A stretch of DNA of 64,000 nt from Meghimatium bilineatum (Eukaryota; Mollusca; Gastropoda; Stylommatophora; Philomycidae). The stretch covers positions 105,103,767 through 105,167,766 of the forward strand of contig CM067322.1 in assembly GCA_034231615.1 (NCBI GenBank), written 5' to 3'. Below are positions 34,612 to 46,540 of this stretch, piece after piece. Every line of letters starts with the position of its first letter. The first letter of the stretch is position 1. The translations under genes were made by a program, and so were the position numbers. Under the pieces are notes generated by a model that saw nothing but the letters and a program-made list of their open reading frames with translations, had not been told where the DNA came from and ran no database searches.

Positions 34612-35553
34612 CAGTAGGGAATTACTTTATGCTGACGACTGTGCATTGTATGCTGACTCTGTCGTAAACATGCAAAGCACCATAGACTGCTTCTCACAGG
34701 CCCGCAACAACTTTGGTCTCACTATTAACACCAAAAAAACAGAAGTCATGCACCAAGCAACATCAAATAGCCAACATACTGCTATTTCCGTCATCGTCAA
34801 TCAGGAAAAACTGCAGGTAGTCGACAATTTTACTTACCTTGGAAGTACTCTCTCTCGCGATGTCAACATTGATGTGGAAATTAACAATAGACTGGCAAAA
34901 GCTAGTGCTGTATGTGGCAGATTACGCAACAATGTATGGGACAGAAGAGGTATAAGAACAACCACCAAACTACAAGTATATCATGCTGCTGTTATACCAA
35001 CCTTTCTATACGCTTGTGAAACGTGGACAGTGTATGCTAGACATGCAAGAAAATTAAATCATTTCCATCTTACCTGCCTACGTAAATTACTAAACATCCA
35101 TTGGTGGGACAAAGTACCAGACTACGAGGTCTTGGAAAAATCAACCTCAATAAGCATCCACACAATACTTATGAAGGCGCAAGCACGCTGGGCAGGCCAT
35201 CTTGTGCGTATGGAGAACTCGCGTTTACCAAAACAAATATATTATGGAGAACTCAAGGCAGGATTTTGAAGAGCTGGTGGACAGAAAAAGCGCTTCAAAG
35301 ACACGCTCAAGTCACCCTTGAAACATATTAACATTGACGTAGGCGCTTGGGAGAGCCTTGCTCAGGATAGAACAGCATGGCGTTACAACATTAGAAAGGT
35401 AGTACTAGCGGCGGAAGAATTCAGACAAGATACTGAAAGACAGAAGCGGTCATGTAGAAAAGAAAAAACATCTCAACCTCACATAGATACTCTCTATTGT
35501 TGTCAATTCTGTACAAGAACATTTTGTGCGCGCATTGGACTTGCTAGTCATTT
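34612..35553 (+). mobile_element. LINE-B copy 2, left part, with zinc-finger-like tail
   Basis: This 5'-truncated copy starts at the catalytic box (ELLYADDCALYADSV) and is open to ELKAGF, then after one stop/frameshift AWESLAQDRTAWRYNI, then the cysteine-rich tail CCQFCTRTFCARIGLASH. C-x2-C followed by H fits a degenerate C2H2 finger typical of this LINE type. It is about 95 percent identical to the copy at 3.6-5.3 kb and less damaged (no break at the WDRRGI region). It is interrupted at 35542-35553 by element K and resumes at 36762. Confidence 0.87.
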
Positions 35554-36761
35554 CTTCTTCTGCGTTCGCTCTCATATAACCACAACAAATATTTCTTGTG
35601 ATTTCCGCCGGGGAGAGTGAAGTACGTTGTGTTGGAAGTTCCACAGTAGAACTGTGATTATTCGCACCCCGGTTGGTCACTTTTGGTCAGGACCTCCGAG
35701 GTCCAGCACATCCGTTTTCGTCATTCCTTTATTTCAGGTTTGGTCCCTAGTCAGGGAAAGTCTGTCTATCTGTCGCCGGGCACGCTGGTGTGTAGTGCCT
35801 CTTCGCCAAGACGCTTGTCGAGCGCGTCTATCTGGCACGAGGTGCTCAACCGTCCATGAATCCATCTCGTGCAATTGGACAAACTCTGCCTGTGTCCATC
35901 GGGTACTGAACCGTTTCTCATCCGCGAGCCTGGTTCCGTATGAGGAAGAACTCGTCAGAAGAGTTGTACCCTGGCTCGTTCGCCCTCCTACCCGAGGCGT
36001 CATTCATAGACATCGTGAACCCCTCGCAAAAGTTTGAGTCTCACACCACGCGTTTGAGAGCAAGGCGTTCTCGAGCTGAGCGACATTGTCCCAATAGCGC
36101 CTGAGCCCATCAGGTACTAAACCCTTTCTCTCTGCAAGTGTATTTCCGGTATAGGAAAGCTTGACAGTAGAGTTGGGCCAGGGCTAAAATCGTTGTCCCT
36201 TTTCTGCCTGAGCCCATCAGGTACTGAACCCTTTCTCTCTGCAAGCGTATTTCCGGTATAGGAAACGTTGACAGTAGAGTTAGCTTCTTGCTTTTCCGAA
36301 AGCCCACGATTGGGTCTGCGTCTCTGCTTATAATGATCACAGGTAACTAGAAGCTCGTCTCGAGTTAACAGACCTTATAGTTACCTTTTCCTAGGAACTT
36401 TTCACTTTTCATTTGCAGTTCGCGCTGCCCTCTGGCGCTGTTCTGCCCATTCATTATGTCATTGTTCTCATTATGACATATATTTGTTTCTTTCCATGCA
36501 TCCACCTTTACGTGCCTTTTACATTGGCCGCCCCTCCAATGTTCTGACTGGACTAACAGGCGTCACTGTATGTCGACAGTGTCGCTGTATGTGGTGATAC
36601 AAATGGTGTAGGAGATATTGTCTGTCTCTTTTGCAGTCAAATCTCTTTCCATCTGCTTCCTCCACATTCTCGGACACGATCCCCAAATGATTTGGCCAGA
36701 ATCAGCTGGAGCTGCTGTTTTCTGTTACCAGGGTGCACCGCGAGGAGGTATATTTGGGATC
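35554..36761 (-). mobile_element. Element K copy 4, inserted in LINE-B, with 12-bp duplication
   Basis: The duplication TGCTAGTCATTT lies at 35542-35553 and 36762-36773, and the uninterrupted site is seen in the LINE-B copy near 3732. On the complement strand it starts near GATCCCAAATATACC and ends GCGAACGCAGAAGAAG. Internal GTTCAGTACC blocks (as complement) lie near 35905, 36110 and 36220. Its tail is of the GAA type, like copy 2. Confidence 0.9.
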
Positions 36762-36875
36762 TGCTAGTCATTTAAAAAGGCACTATTTACTTTTAATATT
36801 TTTATTATTTATTGTTATTATTATTATGGTTGAGTTTTTGGTCATCGTCGATCACGACGGACGAACATCATCATC
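36762..36875 (+). mobile_element. LINE-B copy 2, 3' end
   Basis: The LINE-B 3' sequence continues (TATTGTTATTATTATTATGG, GAGTTTTTGGTCATC) and ends in CATCATCATC near 36872, as in the first copy at 3634-3720. CAGTAG on both outer sides may be its target duplication. Confidence 0.8.
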
Positions 36876-37500
36876 AGTAGTTCAGGAGATGGAATTCTGT
36901 ACTGTCTGTCTTTTGGTGAGGCATCTGGTATTCTGCCTCCTCCATATACACTTCCAGTTGAAATGCACTGATATTGTTTTTAACAAGTGTCAGAATTCTA
37001 CCCTTGGGTCTGTCCATTCGGTCTGATTGGTAGCACTGGTAGTCTCTGATGTTAAAGGCTGTACCGTTGCTGAGGTGTGTTTCTTGAATACCGCATACAT
37101 TAACTTGTTCTTCGCATAGAATATTTTAAGTTCAATTTTTTTTTATCCATCTCTTTTTTTCAACATTTCAGTGCATTATTTTTTTTGATCGTTGGTTTCT
37201 TTTACCAGTAGCTCTATTTCCTTGCCATCTGGCACCTCGGGGCAATTGAGATGGACCTCCAGTAATTGAGGTTGCGCAGGCACCATAACTATTATTGGAT
37301 ATTGACATCGTCTCATTGTGTATTGCACGTGGCATACTGATTAATATTCGCCTTAGGCTGGCTGCTTCCGTCTTCAGCACCATGCTCTAGTGGGACTGCC
37401 CGTCCGGTCTTACTATCCAGTCTCTGATGACTGAACTAAGCCTCATCACCACTTCAATGTGCTGGCCTCAATGGAGGTCTTAGTGTTGTTGAGTTATAGT
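36876..37500 (-). mobile_element. LINE-E, 5' portion: endonuclease start
   Basis: On the complement strand the 5' end (37500-37437) is non-coding, followed by a frame with SRGAxWQGN-like PRGARWQGNRATGK, and further on YAKNKLMYAV, a QETHLS motif (GIQETHLSNG, the start of a LINE AP-type endonuclease) and GRILTLVKN near 36990. The same element continues at 34611 after the inserted LINE-B. Several frameshifts are present. Confidence 0.65.
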
Positions 37501-38499
37501 GAGTCTTGAATATAGTCCATTCAGATATTGCTGCGTAATAGAACATTTCTGCTACTTTGGCAGTTCATTGTTCATGATACTAGAATAATCTTTTATAGCT
37601 GATTCGCTCATTGGGACAAATCATTGTTTTCTAAAGCATCCAGATCCAGCAAAGTTGTACATGTTTTTTTCTTCTGTTTTATCTACTTTCCATGCACTAT
37701 TTCAGTGATATGTGACCATTCTTCTCAATGTGGACTAGAAGTATGTGCACAATAGGTTATTGGGTAACAGATAGAAATATTTCACATTTGTGGGGACAAC
37801 ATTCGATGTAATGAAACCATACTTTTATTTAAAAATTGCTTTTGATATAACTACAACTATTTTCCCCACAGGAAACTGGTACACCACTCTCTAGACCTTG
37901 AAATCTAGTGATTAGGATATGTGAAACGTTGTGTAATCGCTTCACTTCTGTAATAATTGTCAATAATTGTATATACAGAAATTTGGTTATAACACATATA
38001 TCCTGTCAGTCTGGAACAATTCGGTACCGTGATTCTATTGTACTAGGTAATTAGTTAGTCAGTTGTTACTCGACATGTTATATTGGTACCGTGATTCTAT
38101 TGTACTAGGTAATTAGTTAGTCAGTTGTTACTCGACATGTTATATTGGGAATATGCTCTTGATCAATTCCACCATTTGGTGGGAATGTCGAATCCTGTCA
38201 TTGACTATGATGTAGGACGTGCAGTAAGGTACACAATTCTTAAGGAACGGCTTATAAAAGCTGAGCCGTTCTTGTGTCAGCATGTTGTTAGTAGTAAACT
38301 CAATTAAAGGTTAATCAATCAGCAAATTGAGGATATAGCGTGAAGAATAATACATGTAATTATTCAATATTGTGTTTATTTTACGAGAGTTATTGTATGT
38401 TTTCTTTAAGATATATCACATTTGCATCTTTTGTAAGCTATATTACCCATGGGAGTTAAACTTAAAAAATAACTTGATTGAAATATTAAAATGACTACA
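37501..38499 (+). other. Intron sequence with a 62-bp direct duplication
   Basis: GGTACCGTGATTCTATTGTA starts two exact 62-bp copies at 38023 and 38085. Otherwise nothing is recognised. Confidence 0.6.
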
Positions 38500-39235
38500 A
38501 TGGGGACTATGCAACTCATTCTTGTAAATTGATCTCATTTTACCACTTTCCTAGATCAGTCATTCTTGTACATTAACCTGCCGCTAATTCTGTACATTAA
38601 CCTGCCGCTAGTTCTTTCCTACATAAGTCATTCTTGTACATTGACCTGACACTGCTACTTTCCTAGATCAATTATTGGTGTAGATTGACCTCACAATACT
38701 ACTTTCCCAGGCTAATCATTCTTGTAAAGTGACCTCATGCTGCTACTTTCCTAGATCAGTCAATCTTGTACATTGATCGCTCGCTCCTACTGTCCTAGCC
38801 CAGTCATTCTTGTGCAGTGACCTCACACTGCTACTTTCCTATATCAGCCATTCTTGTACATTGACCTCACACTAATACCTTCCTAGACTAGTCATTCTTG
38901 TAAATTAACCTTATGTTGCTATTTCCTAAATCAGTCATTCTTGTATAATTGACCTCACACTAATACGTTATTAGATAAATCATTTATGAACATTGCTCGC
39001 TCGCAACTACTTTCCTAGAAGTCATTCGTGTGCAATGCTCTTCCGCTGCTATTTTCCTAGATCAGTTATTGTTGTACATTGACCTCACACTACAATTGTT
39101 TTTAGAGCAGTGATTTTTGTACATTGAACTCACACGATACATTACTAGATCAACCATTATTGTATATTGACATCACGCTGCTACTTTCCTAGACCAGTTA
39201 GTCTGGTGCATTTACATCACGTTATTACTTTCCTT
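38500..39235 (+). repeat. Old 44-bp repeat upstream of exon C2
   Basis: About 16 diverged units contain TCATTCTTGTACATTGACCT and CACTGCTACTTTCCTAGA. The array ends about 70 bases before C2. Confidence 0.8.
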
Positions 39236-39303
39236 ATATTTATTTGTCGTACTCCATGTTTAATATTTTATATTTACAAATGAACCAATATATTTTTACA
39301 CAG

Positions 39304-39483
39304 CTATCGCTGCTGCTCAAAGACTTAAGAATGCCGGCATTCATATCATTACCATTGGTGTTGGGGTTGAGAATATTGCAGAGTTGCAGGGCATGGCTAC
39401 AACAACGGCTGATGTTTTTCAGGCTGCCAGCTATGAAGTCCTACACAAACTTCAAGACGAAGTGACCAATCACACCTGTGGCT
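39304..39483 (+). CDS. Exon C2: C-terminal part of vWFA domain D2
   Basis: This 180-nt exon follows the acceptor TATTTTTACACAG; phase 1 on both sides. With the T left by B2 it begins Ser, then IAAAQRLKNAGIHIITIGVG (helix and strand), the helix ENIAELQGMATT, ADVFQAASY, and the closing Cys (NHTCG). It ends before a consensus GTAAGT. Its length equals C3. It aligns with the second half of BC1 without gaps apart from one codon at the junction. Confidence 0.92.
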
Positions 39484-39700
39484 GTAAGTTACAATTTTAT
39501 TTTTATGCGAATTACCGTTTGCTTGAATGATGTTTCCTATTATACACGAAAATTACATTTTATTAGTTTTCTTAATATTACGTTTTTATATTTTGTAATT
39601 GTTATTGTTATGTATCCACAGCGAAGACACCTATAGTTAGTTGCTCAGTAATCAGTTGTTATAGAGCTGCATCATTTATCTCTTAATTATCACTCATCAA

Positions 39701-40832
39701 ACTGTAGCTTCAATTTCTTGGAAAATTACTGTGAGAACACTTTACACAAACTGTAGCTTCAATTTCTTGTAAAATTACTGTGAGAACACTTTACACAAAC
39801 TGTAGCTTCAATTTCTTGTAAAATTACTGTGAGAACACTTTACACAAACTGTAGCTTCAATTTCTTGTAAAATTACTGTGAGAAAACTTTACACAAACTG
39901 TAGCTTCAATTTCTTGTAAAATTACTGTGAGAAAACTTTACACAAACTGTAGCTTCAATTTCCTGTAAAATTACTGTGAGAACACTTTACACAAACCGTA
40001 GCTTCAATTTCTTGTAAAATTACTGTGAGAACACTTTACACAAACCGTAGCTTCAATTTCTTGTAAAATTACTGTGAGAACACTTTACACAAACCGTAGC
40101 TTCAATTTCTTGTAAAATTACTGTGAGAACACTTTACACAAACTGTAGCTTCCATTTCTTGTAAAATTACTGTGAGAACACTTTACACAAACTGTAGCTT
40201 CAATTTCTTGTAAAATTACTGTGAGAACACTTTACACAAACTGTAGCTTCGATTTCTTGTAAAATTACTGTGAGAACACTTTACACAAACTGTAGCTTCA
40301 ATTTCTTGTAAAATTACTGTGAGAACACTTTACACAAACTGTAGCTTCAATTTCTTGTAAAATTACTGTGAGAACACTTTACACAAACTGTAGCTTCAAT
40401 TTCTTGTAAAATTACTGTGAGAACACTTTACACAAACTGTAGCTTCGATTTCTTGTAAATTAACTGTGAGAACACTTTACACAAACTGTAGCTTCAATTT
40501 CTTGTAAAATTACCGTGAGAACACTTTACACAAACTGTAGCTTCAATTTCTTGTAAAATTACTGTGAGAACACTTTACACAAACTGTAGCTTCCATTTCT
40601 TGTAAAATTACCGTGAGAACACTTTACACAAACTGTAGCTTCAATTTCTTGTAAAATTACTGTGAGAACACTTTACACAAACTGTAGCTTCAATTTCTTG
40701 TAAAATTACTGTGAGAACACTTTACACAAACTGTAGCTTCGATTTCTTGTAAAATTACTGTGAGAACACTTTACACAAACTGTAGCTTCCATTTCTTGTA
40801 AAATTACCGTGAGAACACTCTACACAAACTGT
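39701..40832 (+). repeat. 49-bp minisatellite after exon C2
   Basis: About 23 highly similar units contain CTGTAGCTTCAATTTCTTGT and AAAATTACTGTGAGAACACT. Variants (CCGTAGC, TTCCATT, TTCGATT, TTACCGTG) recur in the same order in several blocks, indicating higher-order duplication. Confidence 0.96.
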
Positions 40833-40884
40833 TAATATACGATCCTGTATTCGCGGGTTTGAAAGTGGAGAAAACAATAAACAG

Positions 40885-41045
40885 TGGAAATCCGTTACAG
40901 AGAATCCGTTTTTATCGAATATTCCTGTCTGACGACATGTCTCTAGACCTCTGTTCATTTGAGCCCTTTGTCGTAAGTTTACAAATTTATTATAACTCAT
41001 GCATTTAAACAAATATCCGCACCCTCCCCCCCCCCCCCCCCCCCG
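40885..41045 (+). mobile_element. Pogo/Tigger-like fragment and poly-C run
   Basis: ACAGTGGAAATCCGTTACAG with ATCCGTTTTTATCGAATATTC resembles a pogo/Tigger left end. A run of about 19 C lies at 41026-41044. Bases 41046-41870 hold nothing recognised. Confidence 0.4.
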
Positions 41046-41878
41046 TATAGCAATCATATTGTTTTAATATTCGAGAATCTCAAGTTTTGGTCTGTACAAA
41101 TGTTATTGTCACTGCACTCCGGACAAGTTCATAGGATCTCTCATCGAGTGTATCCGCCATTACATGTTGCCTGACTGTCCCAGAACGCCTTTGAGTGATC
41201 ATCATTCTTACTTACGCACGAAACCGTTCCTTTTTAGTGACACCTCATTTCAAACCAAGCTTAATTATTTTAGTCAATTATACAGTTGAATGACCACCTG
41301 TGCGGCTAAGCTTATGCAAAAAAAATAAAAGTCACTTTCCGCACACAGTAATCCTTCATAGTATCCAAACATTTGTTCCCGAATGCACCTTGGCTTGCAC
41401 TTTCACAATCATGTACACAAGCAAGGGAAACACGTGAATATTGTGGTGAATAAAATAAAACTATTGTAGATAATTTATAATGATTTATGTGAGATAGGGC
41501 AACATCATGCTCATCAAGTCACTAAGCATACAGGCATGTGTCGCAGACTGCGAACACAAACATTTCAAAGTTTTGGTTACTGCCGAAGTCTCAAATGTCA
41601 TGCTACTTGTCATCTAAGAGAAAGCACCAAATTCATCTCTGATGGTCCATCCCAATCGTTTGAGACGTGAAGGCCTAGGCAACAAATATCAGAAGACCTA
41701 GCTGTTGCAACACAACACAGGTGTGATGAACATTGTCTACTCTGTCTGTCTCCATCAGAGAAGACAGTACAAGGATGAAAGCTAAAGTATATTATTTAAT
41801 GTAAATAATTCTAGTCTTCACTTTGTAAATTGAGTAATATTCTAATCAGGTTTTATTTATATGTTTTTACCTTTGTAG

Positions 41879-41899
41879 TTGTCAAGCCTTTAGTGCCAG
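41879..41899 (+). CDS. Exon L2: 21-nt linker micro-exon between D2 and D3
   Basis: This 21-nt exon lies between the acceptor TTTTTACCTTTGTAG and the donor GTAAAT; phase 1 on both sides. The T left by C2 plus TT gives Phe, then VKPLVP, and the final G joins TG of A3 to give Val ahead of TNYAC. It matches L1 in length, phase and place. The predicted D2-D3 linker is FVKPLVPVTNY. Confidence 0.68.
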
Positions 41900-41954
41900 G
41901 TAAATATGAAATATACATTTTCTCTGTTGTTTCTAATTATTTGTGTCATGTCTG

Positions 41955-41986
41955 ATCTCTCTCTCTCTCGTTCTCTCTCTCTCTCT
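41955..41986 (+). repeat. TC-rich microsatellite
   Basis: CTCTCTCTCT runs with a CGTT interruption lie 30 bases from the end of the adjacent LINE-H. Confidence 0.85.
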
Positions 41987-42012
41987 TTATGTGTGTGTAT
42001 TGTCTGGCTGTC

Positions 42013-43900
42013 ATTATTACTTCTTCTTCTTCTTCTGCGTTCAGCAACTGTGGTCATGCTATATTCTCATGCACGTCGTCAAGACGAAGTCCACCGTCTT
42101 CTCCAGGTCAGAGCGGCTGTTCCATAGCTCCTGCCTCAAATGTGTATCCCCTGGCCAGGTCTGCTGTCTCTGCTCTTTGCATGCTGAGCAGCCCTGAAGC
42201 ACGCACTCCGGAGTCCAGGCTCCGGATCCACATGGACATTCATCTGTGCACGAGATCCCCAATCGACAAAGGTGACCCAACAGTCTGCAGCGGCCTCTTC
42301 CAAGGCGAAATACTGTGGTCCGCCGATATCTTTGGAGGAGATCATTGCATTATGTTTGTATTCCACCCCCATCCGTCCATTCCACCTTGCCATGTATGCG
42401 CTGTGGATCACTGCCCTCGCCTCTCCGCAAGATAGTGGGCGTCCGTACTGCTCCACCTCGCCTCCCGCCCCCGACAGAGCATCCTCTTTCTCATTTTCCA
42501 CGATTCCACAGTGTGGTTGCATCCACTGAAGTGCAATAGGCGACGACACTTGGCATTGTCTTAGCCCACGTCTGATGTTGTGCAGAAGGCCCTCGTCTCT
42601 GTCGCTTCGGATTGACTCCAGCAGGGATCTGCAATCTGTGAATATGGCCATCCCCTCTGGTCCTGGCAGTCCTAATCCGGCGAAGACCCCCAGTGCCCGA
42701 AGGAATGCAACCGCCTCCGCTCCAAAGCTAGAGGAGCACTTCCCGGTTGGAAAAGCCTTTGACACTGCCCTCCCATCCCTGAGTCTCACAAAAATTTCAC
42801 CTCCTCCATTCCCCACCGCCCCCTCAACAGATCCATCCTTGTATACACGAGTCCACCTCCTTGGAATGTATCTCACTTCCATCATCTCCAGTGTCAATGC
42901 CCTCAGCCGTGGTGGAGTCCGGCATTCCTTACCAACCATTCCAGGAACCTGTGTTACCATGGAGACACGTTGTAGACCACTGTCTGGCTCCCCAAAATCC
43001 GCCAACGGAGGCCCGTGAGAACACCCCTATGCTGCCGATGGAGACGGCCGGAGAAGCGACATAAGCTGGCCCCCTTCCGCCCACCCGCGGCCGATCCATA
43101 AACCTGAGCATGTATCGGATAACCTGGCATGCGCCCAATTTTTCCCCATTGAACAAGTACTCTCTCTTCTCCCCCGTCATCCAGCGGGCGGATGTCCACA
43201 TGTCTCCCTACCGCATGGACCAAAGTGTTCCCCATCCCTCCTGAGACAAGTCGAAGTCCCGCAATCTGCACCCAAGATAGGCGATCAGTATGTCTCTGAT
43301 GCCGATTCCTAGACCGCCATTCCACACTCCATTACAGGCCTGACTGCATCAATGTTGATCCCTCGGAGAACACTTCCATCCGCTCCCCAGCCCGTGCCCG
43401 CAAGTTTCCTCACCAAGGACAGCCTCCAGGTTGCTCCTTGCTCAGCGGCCCCCAGGCGCGGTCTCCAGGTTAGCCGCTTGTCCAGCCTGACCCCTATATA
43501 TGTAAGGCTCTCCAAATGTGCTAACTCACTTCCATTTATTTTAGATTTATTTTTCTTTGTCGTTTGATATTAAGAAGATGGTTGTCACAGTTTTGGAAAA
43601 GTTGATCTGGATTCTCCAGTCAGATGCCCACCCACTTAGGGTGTCAAGTGCGATCTGCATTTTGTTTTTCGCAGTGAATAGGTTGCCTGCAGCACTCCAT
43701 GCAGCAAAGTCATCTGCATGAAGGGTCTTTGAAATATGATGTGACAGCTTCTCTCCAATATCATTGATGAATACTAGGAAGAGGGTAGAAGAGATCACTC
43801 CTCCTTGAGGTACTCCTTGTTTGAGAGTAACATGTTTGTTTAGTTTACCATCTACTTTTACTCTTGCAGTGCGGCAGTAGAGGATGGATGCCATTATTAA
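42013..43900 (-). mobile_element. GC-rich LINE-H relative: reverse transcriptase plus RNase H
   Basis: On the complement strand, from 43894 downwards: LKQGVPQGGVISSTLF (block B), LHADDFAAW (the YADD box, Y replaced by H), then after frameshifts LTYIGVRLDKRLTWRPRL, and a 289-codon open stretch with RNase H landmarks VYKDGSVEG (first Asp), SSFGAEAVAFLRAL (Glu), IFTDCRSLLESI (second Asp) and MQPHCGIVENEKEDAL (His and last Asp). The four catalytic residues look preserved. It ends in GAACGCAGAAGAAGAAG (CTTCTT run at 42013-42045 on the + strand). Bases 42050-43500 are clearly richer in G and C than the surroundings, and the RNase H frame is long, so this is one of the youngest or most recently arrived elements here. 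Confidence 0.85.
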
Positions 43901-44717
43901 TAATGTCAGTCTTCATAAACTCAAATACTTTCTCTACATCTTCCTCTTTACCTCCTCTGCCCATTCTCTTACTGTCCATTTACCATTGACATTTTGTAGG
44001 ATATGATTGTTTGAAAGAATTCTGTTAAATATATTTTCTTGATGGAGCCCGAAGATCTATGTGTTCTTGTGTAGGTCTGAGATTGTTCTCTTTCATATGG
44101 TTAACAATGTATCTTCATAACATGATAAAACCACAATTTGGGTCTACCAGTTGTGCTGATAAAATGATAAATTCTCTAACATTGTCATTATCATCAGGTG
44201 CCATGTAGGCCTACTTCTGTGTGTCGCCATGACTTTCTAACATTTGTACATGTATTCATTTCTAAATACATTATGTCAAGAGAAGACAACCATGATGGAA
44301 ACACAGATTTATAGATAAAATGATCGTGTGGTTCTGAATATGTCTTTTAGTTTGTCGACTGCATCATCCACCCAAATAATACAAGATGTCATCACAACAA
44401 TATCCAAGCAGAAGATAAAACTTGAAACGCATACTTGACTTCTGCTTGGGAAATTCTATAATTTTTGATATTTCTCAAAGTTAGTATTGTATTTTTCAAT
44501 CCTGGTTAAAGCATTTTGTTAGTTTCTCCTTCTTGGTCAATGTCATTTACCAGAAATACAAAGTGTTTAGTGTCATTTACCAGAAATACAAAGTGTTTAG
44601 TGTCGTTTTTCAGACACACATTTTCTTCTTCATAAACATTTCCTTCCATATCAGGGCCGTAGATATGTTTTCTGTAAAAAAAGGGAGAGGTTATCTTTAA
44701 AAATAGATAGTACAATC
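43901..44717. other. Intron sequence, possibly decayed LINE
   Basis: The complement strand near 43960-44000 reads ILQNVNGKWTVREWAEEV, which may belong to a transposon. A 36-bp direct duplication with GTCATTTACCAGAAATACAA lies at 44545-44605. Otherwise unrecognised. Confidence 0.35.
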
Positions 44718-44812
44718 AATATATAATAAATATAATTGGGTATTCTGAAAATTGTATTTATATAGAGAATTATGTTATAAAAGAATGCGCTATAGAGGGA
44801 TTCCATTGCACC
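44718..44812 (+). mobile_element. Pogo/Tigger-like MITE fragment
   Basis: TTATGTTATAAAAGAATGCG followed by CTATAGAGGGATTCCATTG matches the right half of the elements at 9303 and 17790. Confidence 0.55.
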
Positions 44813-44875
44813 TCTATTTGATGGGGAGAAAACTCATTTAATGAACTTTCTGCAAAAAATCACTAAATGTTGGAG

Positions 44876-45030
44876 TGGGGGTGCGTTCTTTGTCTTTATT
44901 CTTTTTGTTCCGTCATTTCCTCATCTTTTTGTTCGTTTCGACATATATTTACGTTTATTCTATGTACTTCCTGACCTTCCTGCATCTCATTTCCATATTT
45001 TCGTTGGATGGGTATGTTTGTTGTGATAAT
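44876..45030 (+). mobile_element. Penelope-like 3' fragment
   Basis: The phrases TCTTTGTCTTTATTC, TTCCGTCATTTCC and TCTTTTTGTTCGTTTCGACA match the 3' region downstream of the GIY-YIG domain of the Penelope-like element near 53770-53890. Confidence 0.6.
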
Positions 45031-45419
45031 TTTTCCATTATCGTTGAATATGATTTGTGTATTGTAATTTGTATGTTTCACGCAATTACCTTGTATTGAT
45101 TGTCGTAAACTAAAACAAATCTTGTTTACATTCTTGCTTGCACGAGAATGTTCGCAAGGGCATTTACTCTATGTAATTCCTGTCTTAGAGAACTTTACTG
45201 CTTATGACATTGAGCCTATAAATATAACGTTTCTCTCGCTTCGACCATAAGTATAATTTAAGATTAAATGTTTTTTCTACACATGTCAATGTATTGACCT
45301 CTCAAATGTAGATAATCTTATTCATTTTCCTTGAAGTTTGGAAGGGGTAGGACTGTTACAAATATATTTAGCGTTATATTAATATTGTCTAAATATTACG
45401 TCATTGTTACTTCTTTCAG

Positions 45420-45646
45420 TGACTAATTATGCATGTAGTGAGATGGCAGACATCATTTTTGTCATGGATTCATCTAGTTCCATCACGGATGAAGAATACC
45501 AGAAACAACTTCTATTTGCCAGTAACTTGACTCAGGAGTTTGATGTTGGACCAGTTGATGCTCATTTCGCTGCAGTAGTTTTCAGTAATGATGTTTATAA
45601 AGTGTTTGATCTGGGAGCATTATCAAGTCACCTCAATATTTATCAT
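45420..45646 (+). CDS. Exon A3: N-terminal part of vWFA domain D3
   Basis: This 227-nt exon follows the acceptor TTGTTACTTCTTTCAG and ends before GTAAGA; phase 1 in, phase 0 out. It is A1/A2 plus four codons at the front (VTNY). It encodes the opening Cys (ACSEMADI), the MIDAS start as DSSSS (IIFVMDSSSSIT), helix 1 (LLFASNLTQEFDVG) and strand HFAAVVFSNDVYKVFDL. The frame stays open beyond the donor to 45808, but that part has the composition of intron. Confidence 0.92.
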
Positions 45647-46381
45647 GTAAGAAAATCTCGTATTTTATTTTCATTTCCAGTGAAAATCCACAACAATAAA
45701 TCTATTTTTAACAAATTTCCTTCTTTAACGACACTATCGAATATTCCTGATTATTCTAAGTCTTTGACTTATTTCTTAAAGTTAATTTCTAAACAATTAA
45801 GCATTTAAGCACATATACCTGTAGAGAGAACTATTTACAACTTCATTCTGGGAAAAATGTCCTCAGAACTTTTCACCCATTTTGTGTACATAAAAAATGG
45901 CACAAAAAACTTCAAGATCATGTTCTGGTGAGTTACTGAACCGGAAACAGCGCGGTAACATTGTTTGCTGCCACCAAAGTATTCAACTAGAAATATTGTG
46001 ACACAATGTTTGCTGACAGCGAAGTATTCAACTAGAAATATTGTGACACATTATGCTTTAGTGAAGTGTGAAAACATGGTTTTGAGAGTCAGGATTACAC
46101 TGAGCGGTGATCAGTTTTGCAAAGTTCCTTCATGTGAGAAGACGTACAAAAAATCACTAAAGAAATAGTTGATCAGAATCCGTCAAGCCGTCTGGTCATG
46201 TCTGAATCTAAGTTGTAGGGTGAAAACTGTTCCTATTCGTTGCAGAAGTTCAAATATTTTTAGAAACTGCAATATTAAGTGTTAGAAATATAACATTGTC
46301 ATCAAAATCATCTAGAGTGTGATATACAACTTTATCTTCTGATTAGTACGCCTTTAGTTGTGAAAATTGAACATTGTAATT
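45647..46381. other. Intron sequence after A3
   Basis: A 48-bp near-duplication (AAGTATTCAACTAGAAATAT) lies at 45978-46040. Nothing else is recognised. Confidence 0.45.
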
Positions 46382-46540
46382 TTGTCGTCCAATGGAACCT
46401 ATATGTACGTCGTCCAGTGGAACTTATATGTGCGTCGTCCAGTGAAACTTATATGTGCGTCGTTCCGTGGAACTTATATGTGCGTCGTCCAGTGGAACTT
46501 ATATGTGCGTCGTCCAGTGGAACATATATGTGCGTACATG
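46382..46540 (+). repeat. 25-bp minisatellite
   Basis: About six units contain GTCGTCCAGTGGAACTTATA followed by TGTGC. Confidence 0.92.

Noticed and set aside
41943-43064. Several + strand frames of 70-150 codons at 42-43 kb
   Set aside because: They overlap the complement-strand RNase H element, whose motifs are in order; the + frames match nothing.
45647-45808. Extension of exon A3 by 54 open codons
   Set aside because: GTAAGA at 45647 is a good donor at the same place as in A1 and A2, and B3 joins in frame from there.
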